A DNA stretch of 42,535 nt from a bacterium (lineage in GTDB: Bacteria; SZUA-79; Acidulodesulfobacterales; Acidulodesulfobacteraceae). Within the stretch, counting starts at the first letter, position 1; each line of letters starts with the position of its first letter. Below the pieces are notes generated by a model that saw only the letters and a program-made list of their open reading frames with translations, was not told the DNA's origin and did no database searches. The stretch covers positions 1 through 42,535 of the forward strand of contig JAJYRF010000075.1 in the NCBI GenBank assembly GCA_021794255.1. Direction: 5' to 3'. Made by a program: the position numbers and the translations under genes. Of this stretch, positions 1 to 9,091 are shown piece after piece.

Positions 1-71
1 AAAATTAATAAAATATAAAAAATAAAGATTAAAATAAAGATATATATATATAACAGGAGAAATTTAAAAAT

Positions 72-1316
72 ATGGAAAAAGAAAAAAAATATATCATTTT
101 ATGTCCTGACGGAATGGCGGATTTTCCCTTAACAGAGTTAAATAATAAATCTCCGCTTGATTTTGCGGCAACGCCTAATATGGATTATATTGCGTCCAAT
201 GGTATCGCTGGACTTGTCAAAACAATTCCCGACGATTGTCTTCCCGGAAGCGACATAGGTTCTCTAAGTATTTTAGGATACGATCCGGTTAAATATTATA
301 CAGGAAGATCTCCCTTAGAAGCTATGAGCATGGGTATTGAACTTATCGGCAATGACGTTGCTTTTAGGCTTAACCTTGTTAATATACTTGATGAAAACGG
401 AAAAAGAATTATGCATGATTATTCAGGCGGACATATTACTACCGAAGAAGCAAAAAGTATATTGGAAACATTACAAAAAGAATTGGGCAGCAGCTATTTT
501 CAATTTTATCCAGGAGTCAGCTACAGACATCTAATGGTTGCTAAAAATAATATTGACATAAAAGGTCTTCAGACCGTTGCTCCTCATGACATACCTGATT
601 TACAAATAGACGAATACCTCCCGCATGGAAATTCATCAAGCGGTATTTTGCTTGAAATAATGAAAAAAGCAGAAGATATACTTAAAAATCACGATGTTAA
701 TAAAGCAAGAACAGCTTCAGGCAAACTCCCTGCAAATTCTATCTGGCTATGGGGTCAAGGACATAGACCGAGCATGCCGACTATGGAAGAAGAACATGGA
801 ATAAAAGGCGCCGTCATATCCGCGGTTGATCTAGTTAAAGGAATAGGAAAATATGCGGGACTGAATTCAATTAATGTTCCAGGAGCTACAGGTTATCTTG
901 ATACAAATTATAAAGGCAAAGTTGAATACGGTTTAAATTCGCTAAATTCAGGCAATTTTGTATATATTCATGTTGAAGCCCCCGATGAAGCATCTCACGA
1001 GGGCAGCATTGAAAAAAAATTACAGGCTATACAGGATTTTGATAAATTTATAGTCGGCGGTGTTCTTGAAGGAGTAAAAAAATATCAGGATTTTATTATT
1101 ATGATTTTGCCTGATCATTATAATCCCGTAAAATTAAAAAAACACTCTTCGGGACCTGTTCCTTTTTGCGCTTTTGCACCCTCAATGAAAGATACGCATT
1201 TTAAATATCATACATTTAATTTTTCTGAAAAAAATTCTCAAAACACTGGTTTATTTTTTGATTCCGGCTCTCAATTATTTAAAAGTTTTTTAAATTATTT
1301 TAATGAATTTTTATAA
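72..1316 (+). CDS. apgM: 2,3-bisphosphoglycerate-independent phosphoglycerate mutase, archaeal (ApgM) type
   Basis: Interconverts 3- and 2-phosphoglycerate in the cytoplasm. The 414-residue protein has the alkaline-phosphatase-fold layout of the archaeal-type iPGM family: an N-terminal metal-binding stretch ILCPDGMADFP (9-19), the serine-nucleophile region GSDIGSLSILGYDP, a central WGQGHRPSMP segment, and late metal-ligand motifs PDEASHEGS and LPDHYNP. Length is normal for the family. The start has AGGAGA about 12 bases upstream. It is followed by a 169-bp spacer and then the rTCA-type cluster, so a gluconeogenic role alongside the downstream FBPase is a sensible inference. Nothing looks broken. 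Family identity is strong; the symbol follows usual practice. Confidence 0.9.
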   Translation: MEKEKKYIILCPDGMADFPLTELNNKSPLDFAATPNMDYIASNGIAGLVKTIPDDCLPGSDIGSLSILGYDPVKYYTGRSPLEAMSMGIELIGNDVAFRLNLVNILDENGKRIMHDYSGGHITTEEAKSILETLQKELGSSYFQFYPGVSYRHLMVAKNNIDIKGLQTVAPHDIPDLQIDEYLPHGNSSSGILLEIMKKAEDILKNHDVNKARTASGKLPANSIWLWGQGHRPSMPTMEEEHGIKGAVISAVDLVKGIGKYAGLNSINVPGATGYLDTNYKGKVEYGLNSLNSGNFVYIHVEAPDEASHEGSIEKKLQAIQDFDKFIVGGVLEGVKKYQDFIIMILPDHYNPVKLKKHSSGPVPFCAFAPSMKDTHFKYHTFNFSEKNSQNTGLFFDSGSQLFKSFLNYFNEFL

Positions 1317-1340
1317 ATAAGTGTATTAAATAAGCGTATT
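1315..1340 (+). repeat. 13-bp imperfect tandem repeat at the apgM stop codon
   Basis: Two abutting 13-bp units with one mismatch (AAATAAGTGTATT and AAATAAGCGTATT) begin inside the apgM stop codon and fill the start of the spacer. Confidence 0.7.
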
Positions 1341-1430
1341 ATTAAACCATATAATGATTATTTTAAAATTTTTAACAACAAATTTTATTTTTTAGTTGCT
1401 TTTAAAAAAATGTTTTATTAAAATAGAATC

Positions 1431-1461
1431 TTGGAATATTTAAATTTATTTTTGTTATGAT
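1431..1461 (+). promoter_or_regulatory. Possible promoter for the icd operon
   Basis: TTGGAA (1431-1436) and TATGAT (1456-1461) resemble sigma-70 elements 25 bp upstream of the icd start. The 19-bp spacer is long, so this is only suggestive. A purine-rich ribosome site (AGGAGAGCTAAGGA) follows directly before the ATG. Confidence 0.3.
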
Positions 1462-1485
1462 GTTATTAATTAGGAGAGCTAAGGA

Positions 1486-2745
1486 ATGAACGAAAATGTG
1501 TTTAAATGGAATAGTAAAATATGTATTCCCGGAGAAGGGAGTTTTATTAAGCTAAAAGAAGATAAAACGTTAGAGATACTAGATAATCCAATAATTCCAT
1601 ATATTGAAGGAGACGGGATAGGTTTCGAAATTACCCCGGTAATGCGCAAAGTTTTAAATAGCGCTATTAATAAAGCATATCATGGGTCAAAAGTCATTTA
1701 TTGGGTTGAGGTATTAGCGGGAGATAAAGCTGAAAAAAACGGTTTAGAAAGAATGCCTGAAGAAACATTAGAAATTTTAAAACAGAGCATTGTTTCTATA
1801 AAAGGTCCTTTAGGCACTCCTGTTGGTAAACCGGGAAAATCTCTTAATTCAATTTTAAGACAATCTATGGACTTTTATTCGGCAATAAGACCTGTTTATT
1901 ACTTAGGGCAGCCGTCTCCGATACCTGATGCCGGGCGGGTAAACGTCACCGTTTTTAGAGAAAATTCTGATGATGTTTATATGTCTATAGAATATATGCC
2001 AAAATCGGACGGAGCAAAAAAAGTACGTGAATTTTTTATCAATGAAATGAATGTTAAATCTGACGCTATTCCTGAAGATGCAGGTATTACAATAAAGCCG
2101 ATGAGCGAATTTAAAACCAAAAGACACGTAAGAAAAGCTTTTAAATATGCCATTGAGAACAATAAAAAATCAATAGCGGTAGCAGGAAAAGGAAATATTA
2201 TGAAGGCTACGGAAGGCGCTTTTATGAACTGGGCTTTTGAAGTAGCTAAAGAAGACGAATTTAAAGATAAAATATCAATAGAACATAATTGCGCTAACGA
2301 TAAAATAAAACTTTCTAAAGTTATAACCGATCAAATGCTTATGCAGTTAGTTTTAAATCCTGATGCATACGATGTTATAATTACACAGAATCTAAACGGT
2401 GATTATATATCAGACCTTGCTTCCGCTCTTGTAGGCGGACCGGGTTTTGTTCCAAGCGGTAATATCGGCGACGGTTATGCTCTTTTTGAAAGTACGCATG
2501 GTGTCGGTATGGACATTGCAGGTAAAGGCATAGCAAATCCGCTGTCTATTACTTTATCCGGAGCCATGATGCTTGAATATATAGGTTTTAAAGAAGCTGC
2601 AGACCTAATATATAAAGCCGTTAGAAGTGTTATATCTCAGTGCAAAGGCACAAAGGATATGTTTTACGGATTTAAAAAGATGGGCAAAGAAGCAACCGAG
2701 TTTAATACTTCCGAGTTTGGAGAGGCTATTTTAATTGAAATATAA
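1486..2745 (+). CDS. icd: Isocitrate dehydrogenase with NAD-type cofactor signature
   Basis: Interconverts isocitrate and 2-oxoglutarate. In the reductive direction here it would reduce oxalosuccinate to isocitrate. The 419-residue protein aligns by eye along the E. coli Icd: PYIEGDGIG (38-46), substrate loop GKSLNSILRQ (117-126, Ser119 matching the regulated Ser113), FRENSDDVY (157-165), GKGNIMKATEG (234-244), and Asp ligands in LNGDYISD. At the cofactor site E. coli has Lys344/Tyr345/Val351. This protein has Asp343/Ile344 and Ala350 in DIAGKGIANP, the combination known to favour NAD over NADP. It is first in a run icd-osmC-cfiB-cfiA-ccsA-ccsB with short gaps, which argues for a role in the reverse TCA cycle. 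Identity is very sure; reductive use is inference. Confidence 0.93.
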   Translation: MNENVFKWNSKICIPGEGSFIKLKEDKTLEILDNPIIPYIEGDGIGFEITPVMRKVLNSAINKAYHGSKVIYWVEVLAGDKAEKNGLERMPEETLEILKQSIVSIKGPLGTPVGKPGKSLNSILRQSMDFYSAIRPVYYLGQPSPIPDAGRVNVTVFRENSDDVYMSIEYMPKSDGAKKVREFFINEMNVKSDAIPEDAGITIKPMSEFKTKRHVRKAFKYAIENNKKSIAVAGKGNIMKATEGAFMNWAFEVAKEDEFKDKISIEHNCANDKIKLSKVITDQMLMQLVLNPDAYDVIITQNLNGDYISDLASALVGGPGFVPSGNIGDGYALFESTHGVGMDIAGKGIANPLSITLSGAMMLEYIGFKEAADLIYKAVRSVISQCKGTKDMFYGFKKMGKEATEFNTSEFGEAILIEI

Positions 2746-2795
2746 AGCTATTGAAATTAAAACAATATAACAAAATTCTGGGGGGAGGGTGAATT

Positions 2796-3206
2796 ATGAA
2801 ATTAACAGTTAAACAGAAAGAAGATTTTCACTTTATAGGTTCAGGCGAATCAGGGGAAATAAACATTGATGCTGCGGGGTATGTGGGCGGAAAAGGCAGG
2901 GGAATAAGACCTCCTGAGCTTTTTCTTTATTCTATTGCAGGATGCATGGGCATACATGTTTACGAAGCTCTTCATAAAAGCGGCAAACATGTAGAAGATA
3001 TTATTGTAGATACCGATAGTGAAAGAAAAGAAACTTCTCCGAAAGTTTTCACAAAGATTTCGTTATATTTTATTATAAAAGCTAAAGAACTTACACAGGA
3101 AGATGTTAAAAAAGCAATAGAGGAAGCTCTTAATAAAACATGCAGCATTGCTTATTTGATAAATCAGGTGGCTCCTATTTCATATTCCTTTAAGATAGAA
3201 CAGTAA
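2796..3206 (+). CDS. OsmC/Ohr-family protein
   Basis: Small 136-residue OsmC-like protein. Members include peroxide-reducing enzymes using two cysteines. The two expected Cys are visible: Cys50 in SIAGCMGIHVYEAL at the start of the central helix, and Cys116 in NKTCSIAYLI. The start is set by a strong GGGGGGAGGGTG ribosome site. It sits 50 bp after icd and 40 bp before cfiB, so it is probably co-transcribed with the carboxylase genes. That is an unusual place for it. A role in protecting oxygen-sensitive reductive metabolism is conceivable but not shown. Substrate unknown; it could equally be a non-peroxidase YhfA-like member. Confidence 0.8.
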   Translation: MKLTVKQKEDFHFIGSGESGEINIDAAGYVGGKGRGIRPPELFLYSIAGCMGIHVYEALHKSGKHVEDIIVDTDSERKETSPKVFTKISLYFIIKAKELTQEDVKKAIEEALNKTCSIAYLINQVAPISYSFKIEQ

Positions 3207-3246
3207 AGCTTGAGATAATAAACAATTATGGGGGTAATAGATAATT

Positions 3247-4665
3247 ATGTTTAAGAAAATTCTTATAGCAAATAGGGGAGAAATAGCCTGTAGGATCATA
3301 AGAGCGGCAAAAGAATTGGATATTTTGACGGCTGCAATATTTTCCGAAGTGGAACCGACGGCAAGGCACGTAAAAATGGCGGATGAAGCTTATATGATAG
3401 GAGCTAACCCTATGGATGCATATTTAAATTATGAGCTTATTATTGATTTGGCTAAATCTATAGGCGCGGATGCAATTCACCCCGGATATGGATTTTTAGC
3501 GGAAAATGCAGAATTTGCAAAAGCTGCCGAAGATAACGATATTACTTTTATCGGTCCTTCCTCGGAAGTTATTGCTTTGATGGGGGATAAAGCACGTTCA
3601 AAGGAAGTTATGAAGAAAGCAGGTGTTATAACTGTTCCCGGAAGCAACGGAATATTAAAATCCTTAGATGAAGCAATAGAAATTGCCAAGGAAATTAAAT
3701 ATCCTATTCTTCTAAAGGCTACCGCAGGCGGCGGAGGCCGCGGCATCAGGCTATGCAGAAATGAAGAAGAATTGAATAAAAACTATGAAAGCGCTTATTC
3801 AGAAGCCAAAAAGGCATTTGGAAACGGTGATTTGCTTTTAGAAAAATTTATTGAAAATCCAAAGCATACGGAGTTTCAAATTCTTGGAGATAAATACGGA
3901 AATGTGATTCATCTTGGTGAAAGGGATTGTTCTATTCAAAGGAAAAATCAAAAGATGATTGAAATTGCTCCTTCTATTGTGCTCAATGAAGAAAGACGTA
4001 AGTTTTACGGTGACGCGGCGGTAAATGCATGTAAGGAAATCGGTTATTATAGTGCGGGCACTATGGAATTTGTTTCAGATTTAGAAGGCAATATTTATTT
4101 TATTGAAATGAACACAAGAGTACAGGTTGAGCATCCTGTTACTGAAATGGTTACCGGAGTAGATATAGTAAAAGAGCAAATCAAGATAGCAGCGGGTCAT
4201 AAATTAGAAATAAAACAGGAAGATTGGAAATTTAACGGTTTTGCGATAGAGTGCCGCATAAATGCCGAAGACCCGCAGCATGATTTTCGTCCCAGCATCG
4301 GTACGGTAGAGCGTTACTATGTGCCCGGAGGGAACGGTATAAGAGTTGAAAGCGCTGTTTCCGTCGGATTTGAAATAACGCCTTATTATGATTCTCTAAT
4401 TGCTAAATTAATATGTTGGGGAAGGACGCTTGAAGAGGCAATACAAAGAACAAAAGTAGCTCTTGAATCTTATGAAGTCAGAGGTATAAAAACCACTATT
4501 CCGATTCTTAAAAAAATAATCCAGCAGGAAGATTTTAAGACAGGTTTATTTACGACAAAATATTTAGAAGAACACCCTGAAGTTTTTGATTATGACGAAA
4601 TTAAGGATAAAGAAGACTATGTTGCATTTATAAGCGCTGCTCTAGCAGCCTATCACGGTTTATAG
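3247..4665 (+). CDS. cfiB: Biotin carboxylase subunit, probably 2-oxoglutarate carboxylase small subunit (CfiB)
   Basis: Carboxylates biotin with bicarbonate and ATP. The 472-residue protein has the biotin carboxylase N-domain (FKKILIANRGEIACRIIRA from residue 2), ATP-grasp glycine loop AGGGGRG (160-166), GERDCSIQRKNQK, the Glu/Asn metal and catalytic segment FIEMNTRVQVEHPVTE, and a C-terminal domain ending KDKEDYVAFISA..AYHGL. Length and C-terminal ending match what I recall of Hydrogenobacter CfiB, as well as PycA. The partner begins 10 bp downstream behind a GGAGG site. Neighbours icd and the citryl-CoA enzymes favour 2-oxoglutarate carboxylase. The alternative is pyruvate carboxylase subunit A, which the sequence alone cannot exclude. 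Confidence 0.72.
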   Translation: MFKKILIANRGEIACRIIRAAKELDILTAAIFSEVEPTARHVKMADEAYMIGANPMDAYLNYELIIDLAKSIGADAIHPGYGFLAENAEFAKAAEDNDITFIGPSSEVIALMGDKARSKEVMKKAGVITVPGSNGILKSLDEAIEIAKEIKYPILLKATAGGGGRGIRLCRNEEELNKNYESAYSEAKKAFGNGDLLLEKFIENPKHTEFQILGDKYGNVIHLGERDCSIQRKNQKMIEIAPSIVLNEERRKFYGDAAVNACKEIGYYSAGTMEFVSDLEGNIYFIEMNTRVQVEHPVTEMVTGVDIVKEQIKIAAGHKLEIKQEDWKFNGFAIECRINAEDPQHDFRPSIGTVERYYVPGGNGIRVESAVSVGFEITPYYDSLIAKLICWGRTLEEAIQRTKVALESYEVRGIKTTIPILKKIIQQEDFKTGLFTTKYLEEHPEVFDYDEIKDKEDYVAFISAALAAYHGL

Positions 4666-4675
4666 GAGGATATTA

Positions 4676-6595
4676 ATGAGCACTATAGAAACTATTGAAG
4701 AGATGTTAAAAAAAGGTAAAATTGAAGTAGCTAAACCAAAAAAAATATTAATAACAGATTTAACTGCGAGAGATGGGATTCAATGTAAGTTAGCAACAAG
4801 GGTTAAGACTGATGATTTAATTCCGCTTTGCGAAAAAATAGATAAAGCAGGTTTATATGCTTTTGAAATGTGGGGCGGCGCTACATATGATGTTTGTCTC
4901 AGGTACTTAAAGGAAGACCCTTGGGAAAGACTAAGACGCATAAAAGAAGTAATGCCTAATACAAAACTTCAAATGCTGTTTAGGGGTCAAAGTATAGTGG
5001 GTTATAGACCGAGGGCAGATAAAGTAGTTTATAAGTTTGTAGAAAATGCTATTAAAAACGGAATAACCGTTTTCAGAGTTTTCGATTCATTAAATGATAA
5101 CAGAAACATTGAGGTTGCCTGTAAGGCCGTAAAAGAGCTTGGAGGCGAGTGCCATGCCGAAATAAGCTACACAAAAAGTCCCGTTCATACTTATGAAAAA
5201 TGGATGCAGTATGCGGATGAACTTATTGAAATAGCTCCTCACTGGATATCGTTTAAAGATGCAACGGGAATTATGATGCCTCTTGATACTTATAATATAA
5301 TCAGAAGCATAAAGAATAAAGTGGGCGACAACATTAAGGTTTTGCTTCATAATCACGATATGAGCGGAACAGCTATTATGAATCATATGATGGCAATTTA
5401 TGCGGGCGCAGATATGCTTGATACAGTTTTATCGCCTTTAGCTTTTGGTTCGTGCCATCCCGCTACCGAAAGCGTTGTTGCCGCTCTTCAAGGTACGCCG
5501 TATGATACAGGTATAGATATTAAAATTTTAGAAGATGCTTCGGCTATTACTTCTAATATAAAGAAGAATTATAAAAAATATGAAACCGAATACGGCGGCG
5601 TTAATGCCAAGGTTTTAATTCATAAAATTCCGGGCGGTATGATTTCTAACATGATGGCACAGTTAAAAGAGGCAAATGCAGCCGATAAAATGGAAGAAGT
5701 TTTAAAAGAAACTCCGAGTGTTGAAAAAGACTTAGGTTATCCGCCGCTTCTTACTCCATCTTCTCAAATAGTCGGCGTTCAAGCTGTTTTAAATGTTATT
5801 TCAGGAGAAAGATATAAGATTATTACAAAAGAAGTCAGAGACTACATAGAAGGAAAATACGGAACTCCTCCAGGAACTGTTTCTAAAGAGCTTGTTAACA
5901 AAATTTTAGGACCTGATAAAAAACCAGATTATAGCATAAGACCCGGCGACAGCGCCGATGTAGACGAATGGGATAATGCCGTTAAAGAGGTTAGTATACT
6001 ATCAAAATCTGAAGAAGATATACTTTTATATGTACTTTTTCCTATGCAGGCAATGGAGTTTTTAAAAGCAAGAGAAAGCGGAGATCTTATTTCGGATGTT
6101 ATTTCCGGAGCAGAAGAAATGATAGAAACACAGCCGGGTATTATGGAAAATGCAGCGCCGGTGGAGTTTGACATTACTTATCACGGCGATAAATTTAGCG
6201 TCAAGGTGGAAGGGGTTGCGCCAAGTCAGGAACAAGGAAAACCTAGAAAATACTATGTTAGGGTACAGGGTAAACTTGAAGAAATTCAACTTTATCCAAA
6301 AGTAGAAGCTGCAATAAGCGGTAATTTTGCTCAATCTAGAGTCGGAATTCAAGCACATTCTATACATAAAACCCTACAGGAAGGAGATGCTACCGCTCCG
6401 ATATCGGGCAGAGTTGCAAAAATTCTTATTAAAGAAAATGATAAGGTTGAAAAAGGTCAAACAATAGCTATAGTGGAAGCCATGAAAATGGAAAATGAAA
6501 TTCATGCTCCAATATCCGGGACAGTTAAAGCGATTTATGTTAAAGCAGGCGATAACATAACCCCTGCGGACGCTCTTCTTAGAATAGAACCATGA
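4676..6595 (+). CDS. cfiA: Biotin-dependent carboxyltransferase subunit, probably 2-oxoglutarate carboxylase large subunit (CfiA)
   Basis: Transfers CO2 from carboxybiotin to a 2-oxoacid. The 639-residue protein has a DRE-TIM carboxyltransferase domain (about 25-300), a conserved carboxylase/OadA region (about 310-510) and a biotinyl domain with VEAMKMEN, Lys604 being the biotin site. The active-site segment reads DLTARDGIQCKLATR, not the RDAHQSLLATR typical of pyruvate carboxylase and oxaloacetate decarboxylase. The metal motif is LLHNHDMSG and the probable carbamylated Lys lies in FKDATG. The altered active-site segment and the icd/ccs/ccl context support oxalosuccinate formation from 2-oxoglutarate. 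PycB remains the alternative. A GGAGG site precedes the ATG. Confidence 0.7.
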   Translation: MSTIETIEEMLKKGKIEVAKPKKILITDLTARDGIQCKLATRVKTDDLIPLCEKIDKAGLYAFEMWGGATYDVCLRYLKEDPWERLRRIKEVMPNTKLQMLFRGQSIVGYRPRADKVVYKFVENAIKNGITVFRVFDSLNDNRNIEVACKAVKELGGECHAEISYTKSPVHTYEKWMQYADELIEIAPHWISFKDATGIMMPLDTYNIIRSIKNKVGDNIKVLLHNHDMSGTAIMNHMMAIYAGADMLDTVLSPLAFGSCHPATESVVAALQGTPYDTGIDIKILEDASAITSNIKKNYKKYETEYGGVNAKVLIHKIPGGMISNMMAQLKEANAADKMEEVLKETPSVEKDLGYPPLLTPSSQIVGVQAVLNVISGERYKIITKEVRDYIEGKYGTPPGTVSKELVNKILGPDKKPDYSIRPGDSADVDEWDNAVKEVSILSKSEEDILLYVLFPMQAMEFLKARESGDLISDVISGAEEMIETQPGIMENAAPVEFDITYHGDKFSVKVEGVAPSQEQGKPRKYYVRVQGKLEEIQLYPKVEAAISGNFAQSRVGIQAHSIHKTLQEGDATAPISGRVAKILIKENDKVEKGQTIAIVEAMKMENEIHAPISGTVKAIYVKAGDNITPADALLRIEP

Positions 6596-6657
6596 TACTC
6601 ACTTAATAGAAGCTTATTACTTATTAATAGATACTTAATGGAGGTATTTATTTATTT

Positions 6658-7899
6658 ATGAAACTTTATGAATATGAAACGTACGATGCTATATTTAAAA
6701 AATACGGTGTCCCTATTTCAAAATATTTAGTAGTTCAACACGCAGGTCAAAATGTTGCCGATTTTGTTGATCAGTGCGGGGATATTGTATTGAAATCGCA
6801 GGTTCTTGTCGGAAAAAGAGGTAAGGCGGGAGCCGTTAAATTTGCATCAACCGGAGATGAAGCAAATGAACATGTAAAGGCTTTAATGGCAAGCGATGTT
6901 TATGGTGAAATGCCTGTAAGCGTTATTCTGCAAGAAAAAGTTTTAATAGTAAAAGAACTTTATGTAAGTTTTACATATTCTTCAAAAAGCAGAAGACCTG
7001 TTTTTATAATTTCGCTTCAAGGCGGTATGGAAATAGAAGACCATGATCAGTCAAAAATTTTTACATATGATATTAATCCTTTAAGAGGACTTTTTCCTTA
7101 TAAAGTTAGAGAGATTCTTCTTGAAATTGGATTAAAAAACAAAGAAATTTTAAGACAGCTTTCAGAAGTTATTGCCAATATGTATCACGGTTTTTGGAGC
7201 ACTGAAGCAAGACTTATAGAAGTTAATCCTATAGTTATAGCTGAAGACAAAAAGGCATCAGGCAAACAGAAAATACTTGCTATTGATGCGGTAACTATAA
7301 TTGACGACGATGCAAGAATTGCTCCGTCAAAATTATATTCGGCAAGAGGATCAATGGGCAGACCTTTAACAGAAAGAGAATCTTCAGCTCATCTTATTGA
7401 CAGAGATGACCACAGGGGAAAAGCGGGTTCTTATGTTGAGCTTGACGGAAATATTGCTCTAATGACTTTTGGCGGCGGCGGTTCCACAATTACGGCTGAA
7501 ACGGTTATTGCTTTAGGTTTAAAACCTGCTAACTTAACGGATATCGGCGGAAATCCCCCTGCGGAAAAAATGAATAAAATTACCAAAATAATTTTATCGA
7601 AGCCCGGATTAAAGGCTGTTCTTGTTTGCGGAGGAACTGCAAGCAATACTAGAATTGACGTGACGCTAGGAGACGGTCTTGTTTCTGCCATAGAAGAAAT
7701 GATACAAAACGGAACTTTTCCTCAAGGATTAATATGGGTTGTAAGAAGAAGCGGTCCTGAATATGAAAAAGGACTGCAAATGCTAAATGAGTGTTTTGTA
7801 AGGAATAATATCGAAGCGGTAATTTATGACTCTGAACTTCCTTTGACTGCTGCTCCTAAAAAACTTTATGATATATTAAAAGATAAAAAAATTATTTAA
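6658..7899 (+). CDS. ccsA: Citryl-CoA synthetase large (ATP-grasp, SucC-like) subunit
   Basis: Likely part of the enzyme that activates citrate with ATP and CoA to citryl-CoA. The 413-residue protein has the succinyl-CoA synthetase beta architecture: ATP-grasp start (YDAIFKKYGVPISKY), KSQVLVGKRGKAGAVKFA matching the SucC nucleotide site, metal segment LIEVNPIVI, and a C-terminal ligase domain with GGGGSTITAETVIALGLKP and TDIGGNPPAEK. It is longer than SucC (about 388). The partner subunit follows after 19 bp and a citrate-synthase-like lyase comes next. That three-gene set is the Hydrogenobacter-type replacement for ATP-citrate lyase. A plain succinyl-CoA synthetase or the N-terminal part of an ATP-citrate-lyase system is less likely. 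GGAGG lies 14 bases before the ATG. Confidence 0.75.
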   Translation: MKLYEYETYDAIFKKYGVPISKYLVVQHAGQNVADFVDQCGDIVLKSQVLVGKRGKAGAVKFASTGDEANEHVKALMASDVYGEMPVSVILQEKVLIVKELYVSFTYSSKSRRPVFIISLQGGMEIEDHDQSKIFTYDINPLRGLFPYKVREILLEIGLKNKEILRQLSEVIANMYHGFWSTEARLIEVNPIVIAEDKKASGKQKILAIDAVTIIDDDARIAPSKLYSARGSMGRPLTERESSAHLIDRDDHRGKAGSYVELDGNIALMTFGGGGSTITAETVIALGLKPANLTDIGGNPPAEKMNKITKIILSKPGLKAVLVCGGTASNTRIDVTLGDGLVSAIEEMIQNGTFPQGLIWVVRRSGPEYEKGLQMLNECFVRNNIEAVIYDSELPLTAAPKKLYDILKDKKII

Positions 7900-7918
7900 A
7901 TATGGAGATAATTAAATT

Positions 7919-8917
7919 ATGAAAGGTACTAAATATTTAAATGACGAGACAGGTGTTATAGTTATTGGGATAACAGGCAGGGAAGCTTCGCAGGTTGTAA
8001 TTGAGTCTGAAAAACTTTATCCGGGAATAGTAAAATGCGGAGTAACTCCGGGTAAAGGCGGAATACCTAACGATACTCTTAAAATTCCTGTTTTTGATAC
8101 GGTGAAAGAAGCATTGGCAGTTCCTGAATTTAAAAAAACCGTTAACACAGGGCTTATATATGTGCCGCCTACTTCTGTTTTAGATGCCGTAATGGAATTA
8201 ATTAATCATGACATAAAACTTATGTATATTATTACCGAGCATGTTCCTATAAGAGATTCTATTATTATTTATGAAATTGCTAAATCAAAAGGGGTTGTTA
8301 TAATCGGAGGCACATCATTAGGATGTTTTGTTCCGTCGGTAGGAAGGATAGGCGCAATAGGCGGAAAAGACCCGAGCATTGCTTTTAAAGACGGTTCAAT
8401 TGTTGTTTTATCAAAAAGCGGAGGGTTAACCGTCACGACTTCTGAAATGATTAAAAGACGCGGATATGGAATATATATGGCTTTGGCTCTGGGAGGAGAT
8501 ATTATATCCTGTACTACTTTCGCAGATGTTTTACCTGAATTAGAAAAAGACGGCAATGTTCATGCTTGCGTAATTCTTGGAGAACCTGGAGGAACATACG
8601 AAGAGCAGGTTGCCGAATTAATATCAAAAGGCGGATACACTAAACCGCTTGCTATTTTTGTTTCGGGAATATTTCAGGAAAATATGCCGGACGGCGTTGC
8701 GTTTGGTCATGCAGGCGCTATTGTTGAAAGGGGGATGGGTAAGGCAACGGATAAAATTAATTATCTTGAAGAAGTCGGAAAAAAAACAGGAACGATTAAA
8801 GTTGCCCATTTTTACCATGATTTAGTCAGCTGTCTGATATCTCTCGGAGTAAAAAGAGATTTTGAAGATACTTCTTCAGATGATGTTAAATATCTTTACA
8901 GCACACTAAGAGCATAA
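7919..8917 (+). CDS. ccsB: Citryl-CoA synthetase small (SucD-like) subunit
   Basis: CoA-binding, phospho-histidine subunit paired with the preceding gene. The 332-residue protein has an N-terminal CoA-binding Rossmann domain (VIVIGITGREASQ, then GVTPGKGG), a middle SKSGGLTVTTSEMI segment, and the catalytic histidine His264 in FGHAGAIVERGMG, equivalent to the phosphorylated histidine of SucD. It is somewhat longer than SucD (about 290). Context (ccsA 19 bp upstream, citryl-CoA lyase 174 bp downstream) supports citrate rather than succinate as substrate. A TGGAGA site precedes the ATG. The last codons are tandemly duplicated past the stop. Confidence 0.75.
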   Translation: MKGTKYLNDETGVIVIGITGREASQVVIESEKLYPGIVKCGVTPGKGGIPNDTLKIPVFDTVKEALAVPEFKKTVNTGLIYVPPTSVLDAVMELINHDIKLMYIITEHVPIRDSIIIYEIAKSKGVVIIGGTSLGCFVPSVGRIGAIGGKDPSIAFKDGSIVVLSKSGGLTVTTSEMIKRRGYGIYMALALGGDIISCTTFADVLPELEKDGNVHACVILGEPGGTYEEQVAELISKGGYTKPLAIFVSGIFQENMPDGVAFGHAGAIVERGMGKATDKINYLEEVGKKTGTIKVAHFYHDLVSCLISLGVKRDFEDTSSDDVKYLYSTLRA

Positions 8918-8931
8918 ATAAGAGCATAAAT
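8908..8931 (+). repeat. 12-bp perfect tandem repeat spanning the ccsB stop codon
   Basis: Two abutting copies of AAGAGCATAAAT. The first contains the last Arg-Ala codons and stop of ccsB, and the second repeats them just outside the gene. Confidence 0.8.
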
Positions 8932-9091
8932 AATATTTTATTAAAAACGGTAAAGCAAACTAATTATTATTAATTGGTTAATGATTAATAAATAATTTTT
9001 TTATTTGTATATTTGCAAAATATTAAAAATTATATTATAGTAAATTAAATATGGGTATAATTTATATAAATAATTAACGGAGCAAATTAAT

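Noticed and set aside
337..534. 65-codon frame inside apgM
   Set aside because: Lies in another frame of a clearly conserved gene, with no ribosome site or domain.
1903..2162. Minus-strand open frames inside icd, and similar ones in cfiB, glpX, ftsA and ftsZ
   Set aside because: They overlap well-conserved genes in antisense and have no recognisable motifs or start signals of their own.
3247..6595. Reading the biotin enzyme as anaplerotic pyruvate carboxylase
   Set aside because: Not excluded, but the non-standard carboxyltransferase motif, the CfiB-like C-terminus and the neighbours favour 2-oxoglutarate carboxylase.
6658..8917. Reading the ccs genes as ordinary succinyl-CoA synthetase sucCD
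   Set aside because: Both subunits are longer than SucC/SucD and are followed by a citryl-CoA-lyase-like gene and preceded by icd and a 2-oxoacid carboxylase. Kept only as an alternative.
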